From contig NZ_MUNP01000050.1 in assembly GCF_002001105.1 (NCBI RefSeq), forward strand, positions 43,588 through 107,587: a stretch of 64,000 bases of DNA. Reading direction: 5' to 3'. The notes under the pieces are model-generated. The model was not told the DNA's origin. It saw only the letters and a program-made list of their open reading frames with translations, and made no database searches. The position numbers and the translations under genes were made by a program. The stretch is from Rhodanobacter sp. C06 (lineage in GTDB: Bacteria > Pseudomonadota > Gammaproteobacteria > Xanthomonadales > Rhodanobacteraceae). This document shows, one piece after another, positions 17,792 to 25,882 of this stretch. Every line of letters begins with the position of its first letter. The first letter of the stretch is position 1.

Positions 17792-17914
17792 CGGTCGACT
17801 CCTCGATAGATTCATGCGACCCGTCAGATTGGTTCGTGAGCGACCTTCAGTCGGCTTGCAGAGAGTCCGGGCTTGCATGGAAGCTGCTTGGGTTCGGATG
17901 CTTTCGTGCCGGTG

Positions 17915-19444
17915 TCATAGATCGTCAAGGTTGTTCAGCAGTTCGGTCGCGCGGTCGCGCAGCACGGCAAGACGAGCTTCGGGCCAGCGACCGAGCTGCC
18001 GGTACGCAAACGCAAGGCGGGGGTTGTCGGCCAGCATGTGGCGATGCCGCGCAAGAAAATCCCAGTACAAGGCGTTGAACGGGCAGGCGTCGTCGCCGAC
18101 TTGCTTGTCTCGCCGGTACCGGCAGCCTCGGCAATAGTCGCTCATGCGATGGATGTACGCCGCCGACGCGACATACGGTTTGGTGGCGAGCAAGCCGCCG
18201 TCCGCGTACTGGCTCATGCCCAGGGTGTTGGGCAGTTCCACCCACTCGAACGCGTCGATGTAGATGCCCAGGTACCAGCGGTGCAGCTGCCCGGGATCCA
18301 GCCCGGCCAGCAGCGCGAAGTTGCCGGTCAGCATCAGCCGCTGGATGTGGTGGGCATGCGCATGCTCCAGCGAGTGCGTGATCGCGTGGTGCAGGCAATT
18401 CATCCGGGTGTCGCCAGTCCAGAACCACGCCGGCAGATCGCGCTGGTGGCCGAAGGCGTTGCTCTCGGCATAGGCTGGCATGTGTGCCCAGTACACGCCG
18501 CGGATGTATTCGCGCCAACCCAGGATCTGGCGGATGAAACCCTCGGCAGCGGCCAGCGGCACCTTTCCTGCGCGCCATGCCGATTCGGCACGGGCGATGA
18601 CTTCGCGCGGCGACAGCATCTTGACGTTGAGGGCGAAAGACAACAGGGAGTGGAACAGGCGTGCCGCCTGGGTACTCATCGCATCTTGGTAGTTGCCGAA
18701 ATGCGGCAACGCCTGCTCCACGAAGGCATCCAGCTGCTGCAGGGCCTCGGCGCGATTCAAGGGCCAGCGAAAATCCCCGGCATGTGGTTGGCCGAAACTC
18801 CGGACGCCGGCGGCGACGATGCTTGCCCACAGGGCGCGGTGATCGTGGATGGGGCGGTTGTCCGGCGGCTCCAGCGGCATGCCCGACCAGGATCGGCGAT
18901 TCTCCGCATCGAAGTTCCAGCGCCCGGTCGCTGGTTGGCCGTCTTTTTCCATCAGCACGTCGTGTACCGCGCGCATGTGGCGATAGAACGTTTCCATCCG
19001 CCAGTGCTTGCGCGCACCGAACAGTCCCGCGACGTCGTCGCGCCGCGTCAGGAAATGCTCGCTGTCGACCATGCGCGCCGGGATGGCCAAGGTCTGCACG
19101 TAATCGGCCAATTGCCGGTCGAGGCGCCACTCGTCGGGTGCCTGGTATTCGAAGGTGGTTGCGTGGCGGTCGACCATCAAGCGGTCGAGGTTGGCCGGGA
19201 TGGCGTGCAGGTTGTAGGGGTCGTCGATCGCGAGGTAACACACGCGGTTGCCCGCCGACTGGAGTTGCCGCGCGAAATCGCGCATCGCGGCGAAAATGCC
19301 CAGGATTTTCTGGGCGTGGTGCAGGACGTAGTCGGTTTCCTGGCGCACCTCCATCAGGACATGCAGGACGTTGGGGTCGACGGCCTCGAACCACGAGTGC
19401 CGCGGATTCAACTGATCACCCAGCAGCAGCCGCAGCATGGTCAT
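17915..19444 (-). CDS. Iron-sulphur bacterial cryptochrome/photolyase (FeS-BCP, PhrB class)
   Basis: A 509-residue protein of the deoxyribodipyrimidine photolyase-related family. The N-terminus is LRLLLGDQLNPRHSWF. The C-terminal FAD region holds the four expected cluster cysteines: one in TRMNCLHHAI and three in YCRGCRYRRDKQVGDDACPFN (C-x2-C-x12-C). Members such as Agrobacterium PhrB repair (6-4) photoproducts, and Rhodobacter CryB is light-regulated. It is the third gene of an operon with a lipocalin and a TspO-like protein, behind the ECF-type promoter at 20854-20881, as expected for a light-stress response. It starts 20 bases after the upstream stop. Confidence 0.9.
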   Translation of the reverse strand: MTMLRLLLGDQLNPRHSWFEAVDPNVLHVLMEVRQETDYVLHHAQKILGIFAAMRDFARQLQSAGNRVCYLAIDDPYNLHAIPANLDRLMVDRHATTFEYQAPDEWRLDRQLADYVQTLAIPARMVDSEHFLTRRDDVAGLFGARKHWRMETFYRHMRAVHDVLMEKDGQPATGRWNFDAENRRSWSGMPLEPPDNRPIHDHRALWASIVAAGVRSFGQPHAGDFRWPLNRAEALQQLDAFVEQALPHFGNYQDAMSTQAARLFHSLLSFALNVKMLSPREVIARAESAWRAGKVPLAAAEGFIRQILGWREYIRGVYWAHMPAYAESNAFGHQRDLPAWFWTGDTRMNCLHHAITHSLEHAHAHHIQRLMLTGNFALLAGLDPGQLHRWYLGIYIDAFEWVELPNTLGMSQYADGGLLATKPYVASAAYIHRMSDYCRGCRYRRDKQVGDDACPFNALYWDFLARHRHMLADNPRLAFAYRQLGRWPEARLAVLRDRATELLNNLDDL

Positions 19445-19464
19445 CGCCGGTCATCCGCCTGCGT

Positions 19465-20226
19465 TTAATCACCGATCCGGGGCTGGCCTGGATGCGATGC
19501 CCCGACTTGCTGCCACAACGACGTCACCACCACAACGGCAGCCAGCCCCAAGGCAACCCATGCCGCGACCGTCGCGCCTGCCAGCGTCGAAACATGCTGT
19601 TTGGCGTATACCCCGACCAGGCCCCAAACGGCGGCCAGCGTGTACCAGGGATTGCCGCGCAGGCGCACGATCGTCGTCAGCAGCAAGACGGCGGCCAGGG
19701 CGAACAGGACCAGCGTCCACGGCAGCATCTGCACGGTCGGGAGCAGCCGGAAAGCCACGATCACCTGGGCGACATTGAGAAACACCGCCAGCGACACCCA
19801 GCCGGCGTGCAGCGACAGCGGCAGCCATGGCCACCAGCGGCTGCGCGGATGGTGCACGGTATGCGACACCTGCCAGGCCGCGTACAGCAGGCACGCCAGA
19901 CTGGCCCAGATGATCGCCAGCGCCAGCCAGAACCACTGCAAGGTGAACACGATCATCCAGGTTGCGGTGAACGCGAAACCCGCGGCCGTCCAAGGCCGGG
20001 TACGTCGCAGGCGCTCGTCCGGCCGGCGGTCGAACAGTTGCCGGATGCCGTAAAGCAGATCGAGCAGGAAGATCGGTCCCCAGATCGCGAAGGCGTAGCC
20101 GGCCGCCACGATCAGCGTGGGGTAACGGTCCGAGATGGCGCCATTGGTCGGCCCGAACACGCCCGTGTTGGACAGCCACGCGACGACGGGCATGGCCAGG
20201 GCGAACAGTGCGACGAGGTATTTCAT
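19465..20226 (-). CDS. TspO/MBR-like tryptophan-rich membrane protein
   Basis: A 253-residue integral membrane protein with about seven hydrophobic segments and many tryptophans. It begins MKYLVALFALAMPVVAWLSNTGVFG and includes AGYAFAIWGPIFLLDLLYG, the pattern of TspO-related tryptophan-rich sensory proteins but longer than classic TspO (about 160 residues). TspO proteins bind porphyrins and take part in light and oxygen responses; that function is inferred here. The ATG overlaps the lipocalin stop (20223-20226), so the gene is coupled to it, and the FeS-photolyase follows. Confidence 0.7.
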   Translation of the reverse strand: MKYLVALFALAMPVVAWLSNTGVFGPTNGAISDRYPTLIVAAGYAFAIWGPIFLLDLLYGIRQLFDRRPDERLRRTRPWTAAGFAFTATWMIVFTLQWFWLALAIIWASLACLLYAAWQVSHTVHHPRSRWWPWLPLSLHAGWVSLAVFLNVAQVIVAFRLLPTVQMLPWTLVLFALAAVLLLTTIVRLRGNPWYTLAAVWGLVGVYAKQHVSTLAGATVAAWVALGLAAVVVVTSLWQQVGASHPGQPRIGD

Positions 20227-20801
20227 GAACAGGCTCCCGTGAACGTCTGGCTGCCCTCGCCGATTTCGGGCCAGCGCTGCGGCACCTTCTCGATCCTGCT
20301 GACGTCGTAGCCCATCGCCTTGGCCCGATCGAGCATGGCCCGATAGTCGCCGTCCGAAACCGCGGGTGTGCGCGCCATGTACCAGAGGTAGTCCCGTCCA
20401 TCGCGCACGACCATGACCTGGCTGTAGTCGGGCTTCAGCCAGCCGACCAGGTATTGGGTTGTGAGGAAGGCGAAGAAGCGCACACGCCACTCGCCGTTGC
20501 CGCTGCCCGGCACCACACGGGCGCTGGAATGAAGCAGTTTCACGGGGGCGGTGAAACTGTCTGGGCGCTGCCGGAACCAGGTGCAGATGCTGCCGTCGGG
20601 GTTGCGACTGTAGGTCTCCACCGCGTTGCGGCCGTCGCGTTCGAAGCGGGTGGGGATGGAGGCAATCACGTACCAGCGACCCATGTAGCGTGGCAGGTCG
20701 ACACCGCTGACCGGTTTGATCGGATCGGCGGTGCCGGCACAGGCCGCCAGCGAAAGCACGGCCAGCAGCACGGCGGCAACGGACGACTTCAAGCGTGTCA
20801 T
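20223..20801 (-). CDS. blc: Lipocalin lipoprotein (Blc family)
   Basis: A 192-residue lipocalin with a canonical lipobox (LSLAACAG), so probably anchored to the outer membrane. The GxWY motif is YMGRWYVIASIPTRFER, followed by the usual strands and a C-terminal extension of about 20 residues. It is clearly related to the lipocalin at 169-687 (for example DLPR[FY]MG.WY.IA.IPT and WLKPDYS). It is the first gene of an operon with the TspO-like and FeS-photolyase genes; the ECF-type promoter gives a leader of about 46 bases. Start at MTRLKSS chosen because it gives the lipoprotein signal. Confidence 0.85.
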   Translation of the reverse strand: MTRLKSSVAAVLLAVLSLAACAGTADPIKPVSGVDLPRYMGRWYVIASIPTRFERDGRNAVETYSRNPDGSICTWFRQRPDSFTAPVKLLHSSARVVPGSGNGEWRVRFFAFLTTQYLVGWLKPDYSQVMVVRDGRDYLWYMARTPAVSDGDYRAMLDRAKAMGYDVSRIEKVPQRWPEIGEGSQTFTGACS

Positions 20802-20853
20802 GGCGCGATGTCCGGGCGGATGGGCTGGCGGCAGGCCATCCCTCACTCCCGTT

Positions 20854-20881
20854 CATACGGCCATGGAACGCTATTGGATGC
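20854..20881 (-). promoter_or_regulatory. ECF-type promoter of the lipocalin-TspO-photolyase operon
   Basis: Minus strand reads GCATCC-N16-CGTATG, the same spacing as the other sites. It lies between the end of the class I photolyase gene and the lipocalin start. Confidence 0.75.
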
Positions 20882-20898
20882 CTCCATCGAAAAGCGAT

Positions 20899-22317
20899 TC
20901 AGCGGGGCGTCAACGCTTGCCAGGCACCAAGGGCCGCCTCCCGCGTGGCACCCAGGTCCACCATCGGCGCGGGATAACCGCAGGCCGCTAGCGCCGCCGG
21001 GTCGCGCCACGGCTCATGCAACAACTTCGGCGGCAGCGTGGCGAGTTCGGGGAGCCAGCGCTTCAGGTAGCTCGCGTCGGGATCGAACTTGGCTGCCTGC
21101 GTATACGGATTGAACACGCGGAAATACGGTGCGGCATCCGCGCCGCAACCGGCCACCCATTGCCAGCCCAACGTGTTGTTGGCCAAGTCGGCATCGACCA
21201 GGGTGTCCCAGAACCAGCGGGCGCCGTGATGCCAGTGCTGGCGCAGGTTCTTGGTGAGGAAGCTCGCCACGATCATGCGCACCCGGTTGTGCATCCAGCC
21301 GGTGTGCCATAGCTCGCGCATACCGGCGTCGACGAGCGGGACGCCGGTGCGGCCGTGCTGCCAACGTTCGAGCAAGGCCTGATCGGCGGGTGCCCAGCGG
21401 AAGCCGTCAAAGCGCGGGTTGAAGTTGTCGCTCGGCGTTCGCGGGAAGTGGTAGAGCAGGTGATGGGCGAATTCGCGCCAGCCCAGTTCGCGCAGATAAG
21501 GCTCGATATCCGGGCGGCGTTTCGCGCCGGTCGCGCGGGTACGGCGATCGAGTTCGAAGTGGATCTGGCGTGGCGAGATTTCGCCGAAATGCAGATGCGG
21601 CGACAGCCGCGAAGTGCCATGACGCGCGGGCAGGTCGCGGGCATGGGCGTAGTCGCTGAGGGCATCGTCGGCGAAGATCTCCAGCAGCTCCAGCGCGCCG
21701 GCTTCGCCCGGCTGCCACGTGTCGGCCAGCCCGCTGGCCCAGCCGATGCGCGGCAGCAGATCGAGTGCCGGCAACGGCAAACCGTCCGGCAAGTTCTGCC
21801 AGCCGGGCAGAACGGGCTCGGGCAATGGCTGGCTTGCCTGGATCTGCGTTCGCAAGTTGCGCCAGTAGGGCGTGAAAACCTTGTACGGATCGCCTTGTTG
21901 CGTGGCGATCTGCCAAGGCTCGCACCACAGCGCGGCGTTGCAGCTGTGCACTGCGATGCCCAGTTCGCGCAGCGCGTTTTTGATATGCGTGTCGCGGGCG
22001 ATCGCGGCGGGTTCGTACAACCGGTTCCAGTAAACCGCGCTGGCGCCGCTGTGCCGGATCAGTTCGCGCAGCACATCGAGCGTGTCGCCTTGGCGCAGAT
22101 GCAGTTCGGCTTGCTGCGCGCGCAGCCGCCGGTCCAGCGCAGCGAGCGAATGATGCAGCCACCAGCGGCTGGCGGCGCCGGGCGACCAACCACCGTCTTC
22201 GTCAGGCGCATGGATGAATACGGGAAGCACCTGCGTATGCGTTGCACAGGCTGCGCTCCATGCCGGGTTGTCGACCAAGCGCAGATCGCGCCGGAACAAG
22301 ACCAGTGCGGTGCTCAT
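20899..22317 (-). CDS. phrB: Deoxyribodipyrimidine photolyase (class I CPD)
   Basis: A 472-residue class I photolyase: N-terminal antenna domain (TALVLFRRDLRLVDNPAW) and C-terminal FAD domain with WREFAHHLLYHFP, LVDAGMRELWHTGWMHNRVRM and DADLANNTLGWQWVAG. It repairs cyclobutane pyrimidine dimers using light. The start at MSTALVLFRR lies 22 bases after the anti-sigma gene stop, so it is probably transcribed with the second sigma/anti-sigma pair. The lipocalin-TspO-FeS-photolyase operon begins immediately downstream, giving two photolyases in tandem. Confidence 0.92.
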   Translation of the reverse strand: MSTALVLFRRDLRLVDNPAWSAACATHTQVLPVFIHAPDEDGGWSPGAASRWWLHHSLAALDRRLRAQQAELHLRQGDTLDVLRELIRHSGASAVYWNRLYEPAAIARDTHIKNALRELGIAVHSCNAALWCEPWQIATQQGDPYKVFTPYWRNLRTQIQASQPLPEPVLPGWQNLPDGLPLPALDLLPRIGWASGLADTWQPGEAGALELLEIFADDALSDYAHARDLPARHGTSRLSPHLHFGEISPRQIHFELDRRTRATGAKRRPDIEPYLRELGWREFAHHLLYHFPRTPSDNFNPRFDGFRWAPADQALLERWQHGRTGVPLVDAGMRELWHTGWMHNRVRMIVASFLTKNLRQHWHHGARWFWDTLVDADLANNTLGWQWVAGCGADAAPYFRVFNPYTQAAKFDPDASYLKRWLPELATLPPKLLHEPWRDPAALAACGYPAPMVDLGATREAALGAWQALTPR

Positions 22318-22339
22318 GAGGGGATCGGACCGAGCTGGG

Positions 22340-23131
22340 TCAGACCCGGGGTCGCTCGGTCGATTTTCTGGCATTGCCAGCCACTTTGTCGCCGCCGGTT
22401 TCGGGTGCCGCGCCGATGGTGCCCTTGGCGATGACCGGGCCGGTCGGCTGGCCGGTGGGCGAGCCGCCCGGCGGTTCGACCGAGACGGCGAGCGCGGCGG
22501 TCGGGCCGAGTTGCGCCAGCAGGGCCGGGGCGAGCGCCAGAGTGGTGGGCTGGTCGCGCGAGATCATGCCGACCGCGATGGGCTTTTGGCCGGCCGGGAT
22601 CAGCCACAGCTCGGGCGCGCGACCCTGCGCCAGTGTGGCGGGCGCGGCCGGTACCACCACCATGCGGGCGTGCTGCAGGTCCATCGTGGCGGTCCAGCCG
22701 GTGGTGCCGTTGTCCTGCTTGATCGTCGAGGCCATGTAGGCGACGGCGGTCGTCGTCGGAAGCGGTGGCGGGGTCCGTCGCGGCAGCGCCACTACCAGCA
22801 GCAGCGCGACGGCCACCGCGCTCGCGCCGAGGCCCAGCCAGTGCCACAGCGCCAGGTTGTCCCACAACCGCTTGCGCGGTACTGCCTGCGGCGGCGCATC
22901 CAGTTGCAGCGCATCGTGGATGCGAGCCCATACGTAGGGGGCGGGCGTCGCTTCCGTGATTTCCTCGGCCAGCGGCTGCAGTCGGCGTTGCCACAAGGCC
23001 ACCGCCGTCGCGGCCTCGCTGCTGGTGCGCACCTCGTGAGCCACCTCGGCGCGCGCGTCGGCATCGAGCACGCCCAGCACGTATTCGGCATAGCGCAGGT
23101 TGTGGTTGCCTTCGTCGGCGGGCGTGTTCAT
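22340..23131 (-). CDS. RskA-type anti-sigma factor, membrane-bound
   Basis: A 263-residue protein with the RskA/anti-sigma-K layout. An N-terminal helical domain (NLRYAEYVLGVLDADARAEVAHEV) is followed by a single transmembrane helix (WHWLGLGASAVAVALLLVVAL) and a periplasmic anti-sigma-K domain (APELWLIPAGQKPIAVGMISRD). It would hold the sigma factor encoded just upstream at the membrane. The ATG overlaps the sigma stop by ATGA (23128-23131). The C-terminus is a short Gly/Pro-rich tail. The class I photolyase follows directly. Confidence 0.85.
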   Translation of the reverse strand: MNTPADEGNHNLRYAEYVLGVLDADARAEVAHEVRTSSEAATAVALWQRRLQPLAEEITEATPAPYVWARIHDALQLDAPPQAVPRKRLWDNLALWHWLGLGASAVAVALLLVVALPRRTPPPLPTTTAVAYMASTIKQDNGTTGWTATMDLQHARMVVVPAAPATLAQGRAPELWLIPAGQKPIAVGMISRDQPTTLALAPALLAQLGPTAALAVSVEPPGGSPTGQPTGPVIAKGTIGAAPETGGDKVAGNARKSTERPRV

Positions 23132-23688
23132 GAGTCGAGGCACGTGCGAAGTTGCATGAGGCTACGGCGAATCCAGCTTTTCATGGTTCCAAGCGGCACC
23201 TGGCAGCGTGTCGCCAACTCGTTATACGTAGCTCCGCTGAAAAAGGCTTCACGCACCGAACTGCGCTGTTGCGGTTCCAGCGCGTCGAGGCAGTCCGTGA
23301 GCCGGCGATGCTCCTGGCTGGTCTGGGCCTGGGCCGCTGGCGAGGGCTGCTCGTCGACGGCTTCGTCAAGCGTGCGCGGGTCGTCCGGCAGTTCCTCGCG
23401 ATGCTGGCGCAGGCGGTCGATCGCCTTGTTGCGCGACAGCGTGGTCAGCCAGGTGATCGCACTGGCCTTGGCCTCGTCGAAGCTGGCCGCGCGGTTCCAC
23501 ACCGTGATGTAGATCTCCTGCAGCACTTCTTCCGCGGCGCCACGGTCGTGCAGCATGCGCAGGCACACGCCGAACAGTTTCGACGAGGTGCGCCGGTAGA
23601 GCTCGGCGAACGCCTGCTGGTCGCTGCGTCCGGCCTGCTGCAGCAGGCGGTTCAGCTCCTCATGCTCGGCGGTGCGGGTGACGGCCAT
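23128..23688 (-). CDS. ECF sigma factor, SigK-like
   Basis: A 186-residue ECF sigma factor. Region 2 is AFAELYRRTSSKLFGVCLRMLHDRGAAEEVLQEIYITVW with SAITWLTTLSRNKAIDRLR; region 4 is ALEPQQRSSVREAFFSGATYNELATRCQVPLGTMKSWIRRSL. It is paired with the RskA-type anti-sigma gene. Starts at 23688 or 23748 are both possible; the later one matches the family length. No GCATCC-N16-CGTA site precedes it, so it probably reads a different promoter from the ChrR-linked sigma factor. Confidence 0.88.
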   Translation of the reverse strand: MAVTRTAEHEELNRLLQQAGRSDQQAFAELYRRTSSKLFGVCLRMLHDRGAAEEVLQEIYITVWNRAASFDEAKASAITWLTTLSRNKAIDRLRQHREELPDDPRTLDEAVDEQPSPAAQAQTSQEHRRLTDCLDALEPQQRSSVREAFFSGATYNELATRCQVPLGTMKSWIRRSLMQLRTCLDS

Positions 23689-23963
23689 CGGTGGATCGTC
23701 CTGTCGTTGCGGAGCGCTGGCCCCGTCGATCCGGCGATCAAGGATCATCGGCGGTAGAGCTTCGGGATGCAGCAAGCATGGATCGGCAGGCGGTCGCGGC
23801 GCAAGCACGAGCCGCGCCGGCGTTGTCGCCGCCAGCCCGATTCCTGCCGAGCCCACGCCTGTGCCATCGCCGCCTGCATGAGTAGCGTCTCCGGCGCGGT
23901 CCCACCGGTGATCATGGCTTCGGCCATGACTTCCGGCGCATGCACTAGTGCGAAGTCAACACT

Positions 23964-24365
23964 ATGCTTCAGTCCAAGCTAAGCAGCAGTGCAGGCGAGT
24001 GCGTGGACGAGATCGACGGCCAACTGAAGAAATTCCAGAAGGAGCTGTCCGCCGGCACCGTGTCGCTGGTGCTGCTGGCGGTGCTGGGGCAGTCGCGCCA
24101 GCCGCTGTACGGCTACCAGATCGCCAAGCGGCTGGAGGAGGCGGGTGAGGGCGTGCTGGCTGGCAAGCAGAGCGCGCTGTACCCGGTGCTGCGCAACCTG
24201 GAGGGCGCGGGCCTGCTGGCCAGCGAGGTGGAGCCTTCGGTGAGCGGCCCGCCGCGGCGCTATTACCGCATAACGAAATTGGGCCGCGAGGTGCTGCGCG
24301 AGTGGGTTGCCGCGTGGAGTGCCACCCGCGATTCCGTCGACAAGCTGTTGCAGGGAGAGTGGTGA
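23964..24365 (+). CDS. PadR family transcriptional regulator
   Basis: A 133-residue winged-helix regulator of the PadR family. The domain runs from LSAGTVSLVLLAVLGQSRQPLYGYQIAKRLEE through SALYPVLRNLEGAGLLASEVEPSVSGPPRRYYRIT. Its stop overlaps the start of the downstream sensor-domain gene (TGATG, 24363-24367), the usual PadR plus HAAS-protein pairing. ATG 23964 is the only ATG near the front; GTG 24003 is an alternative. An inverted repeat TAGTG-N9-CACTA directly before the ATG may be its own operator. Confidence 0.82.
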   Translation: MLQSKLSSSAGECVDEIDGQLKKFQKELSAGTVSLVLLAVLGQSRQPLYGYQIAKRLEEAGEGVLAGKQSALYPVLRNLEGAGLLASEVEPSVSGPPRRYYRITKLGREVLREWVAAWSATRDSVDKLLQGEW

Positions 24366-25300
24366 TGAACGCATCGAGCCAGCATCCGCCGCGCACCATC
24401 GCGGAATACCTTGAACAATTGCGCGCCGCGCTGCGCGGTGCCGACCCCGCGCTGATCCAGGACGCGCTGTACGACGCCGAGGAACACCTGCGCGCCGAAC
24501 TCTACGAGCGCCCCGGCCGCGACGAGGCCGCGATGCTCGAACACGTGGTGGAGAGCTACGGCGCGCCGGACGAGGTGGCAGAGATCTATCGCGACCAGGA
24601 GATCAAGATCCAGCGCGCGATCCGTCCGCCGCCGGCGCCAAAGCGCCGCTCGGCCGCTGGCCGCTTCTTCGGCGTGATCGCCGACCCGCGCGCCTGGGGC
24701 GCGCTGTTCTACCTGCTGTTCGGCCTGGTCACCGGCATCGCGTATTTCACCTGGGTGGTCGCCGGCCTCTCGATGTCGGCGGGTTTCTCGGTACTCATCA
24801 TCGGCCTGCCGTTCATCGTGCTGTTCTTCGGCAGCGTGCGTGGCCTGGCCTTGCTGGAAGGGCGCCTGGTGGAGACCATGCTGGGCGTGCGCATGCCGAG
24901 GCGGCCGCCGTATCCGCAGAAGCACATGTCGTTGTTCCAGCGCATCGGCGCCATGTTCACCGACCCGCGCAGCTGGAGCTCGATGCTGTATGCATTGTTG
25001 TTGCTGCCGCTGGGCATCTTCTACTTCACGCTGATCGTGACCTGGCTCGCCGTGTCGTTGAGCTTCATCGCTGCACCGGTCGTGAAGCTGGTCGCCGTGC
25101 TGGGGCATTGGGACGTGGGCACCTGCGTCGGCGCGCCCGAGTGGATTTGCGGCGGCGTCGAGTGGCTGAGCGGCTGGGGCGGCGCGACTGTGCTGTGCCT
25201 GCTGGGCCTGCTGCTGTTCTTCCTGCTGCTGCACGTGGTGCGTGGCCTGGGTTACCTGCACGGCCAGCTAGCCAAGCACCTGCTGGTGCGGAGGGCGTGA
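24365..25300 (+). CDS. Membrane protein with HAAS and sensor domains
   Basis: A 311-residue protein. The first 90 residues resemble the HAAS helical domain found with PadR regulators (TIAEYLEQLRAALRGADPALIQDALYDAEEHLRAEL and VVESYGAPDEVAEIYRDQE). Two related membrane modules follow, each beginning DPR[AS]W with paired helices, like the PF13796 sensor domain. A cysteine pair lies in GTCVGAPEWICGG before the last helix. It is probably an envelope sensor controlled by PadR. Relatives often belong to histidine kinases, but no kinase domain is present. Confidence 0.75.
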   Translation: MNASSQHPPRTIAEYLEQLRAALRGADPALIQDALYDAEEHLRAELYERPGRDEAAMLEHVVESYGAPDEVAEIYRDQEIKIQRAIRPPPAPKRRSAAGRFFGVIADPRAWGALFYLLFGLVTGIAYFTWVVAGLSMSAGFSVLIIGLPFIVLFFGSVRGLALLEGRLVETMLGVRMPRRPPYPQKHMSLFQRIGAMFTDPRSWSSMLYALLLLPLGIFYFTLIVTWLAVSLSFIAAPVVKLVAVLGHWDVGTCVGAPEWICGGVEWLSGWGGATVLCLLGLLLFFLLLHVVRGLGYLHGQLAKHLLVRRA

Positions 25301-25302
25301 CC

Positions 25303-25749
25303 ATGGTGATGGAGAACGCGCTGGGCTTGCTGGCCGGCGAGTGGGAAGGCGAGGAAGCCATCGCCACCACGCGCTGGGGCGAAGGTGGCCCGGCCCATGG
25401 ATGCTTTTCCGCGCGGCTGGATCTCGGCGGGCGCGCGCTGCTGATGGACTACCGCGAAGAGCGCGACGGCAAGGCCGCCTTGCAGGCGCACGCCGTGTTC
25501 ACCGCCGGTCCCGGGCACGACGAGTACGCGCTGCACTGGTTCGACAGCTACGGCTTTGCGCCCGCGCAACCGGCGCCGGGGCATTGGGACGGCGCGCGGC
25601 TGGTGTTCCTGCGCAGCTCGCCGCGGGGGCAGACGCGGCACATCTATGCCTTCCGCGAAGACGCCTGCGAGCTGGCGCTGGAAAGCTCGTTCGACGGCGG
25701 CGTGCATTGGGAGCCGGTGATGCACGGCACCTACCGGCGCGTGGCGTAG
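25303..25749 (+). CDS. DUF1579-like protein
   Basis: A 148-residue soluble protein resembling the DUF1579 group (LLAGEWEGEEAIATTRWGEGGPAHGCF, then YALHWFDSYGF and a C-terminal HGTYRR). Such proteins form small beta-barrels and have no known enzymatic function. It begins two bases after the sensor-domain gene, so it is the last member of the PadR operon. An ATG two codons later is an alternative start. Confidence 0.7.
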   Translation: MVMENALGLLAGEWEGEEAIATTRWGEGGPAHGCFSARLDLGGRALLMDYREERDGKAALQAHAVFTAGPGHDEYALHWFDSYGFAPAQPAPGHWDGARLVFLRSSPRGQTRHIYAFREDACELALESSFDGGVHWEPVMHGTYRRVA

Positions 25750-25763
25750 CCACAGGCCTTGCT

Positions 25764-25787
25764 CCCTCCCCTGCGCGCAGGGGAGGG
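25764..25787. repeat. Perfect 24-bp palindrome (REP-like, likely terminator)
   Basis: A G/C-rich palindrome (CCCTCCCCTGCG and its complement) lies 14 bases after the DUF1579-like stop. It looks like a REP-type element that also ends transcription of the PadR operon. Confidence 0.5.
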
Positions 25788-25882
25788 CTGGGGAGGGGTG
25801 CTTCGTGACCCATGGCGGTTGACCCCGCCGGGCGAGCTACCTACGCTGCCCCGGCGCACCTGTGCGCTCATCGGGGAACACC

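Noticed and set aside
17874..17901. GCATCC with 16-base spacing upstream of the S41 peptidase gene on the minus strand
   Set aside because: The downstream hexamer is CATGCA, not CGTA[CT]; I do not count it as an eighth sigma site.
23743..23770. GCATCC upstream of the SigK-like sigma gene
   Set aside because: The element at the right spacing is ATGATC, so the match to the ECF-type promoter fails.
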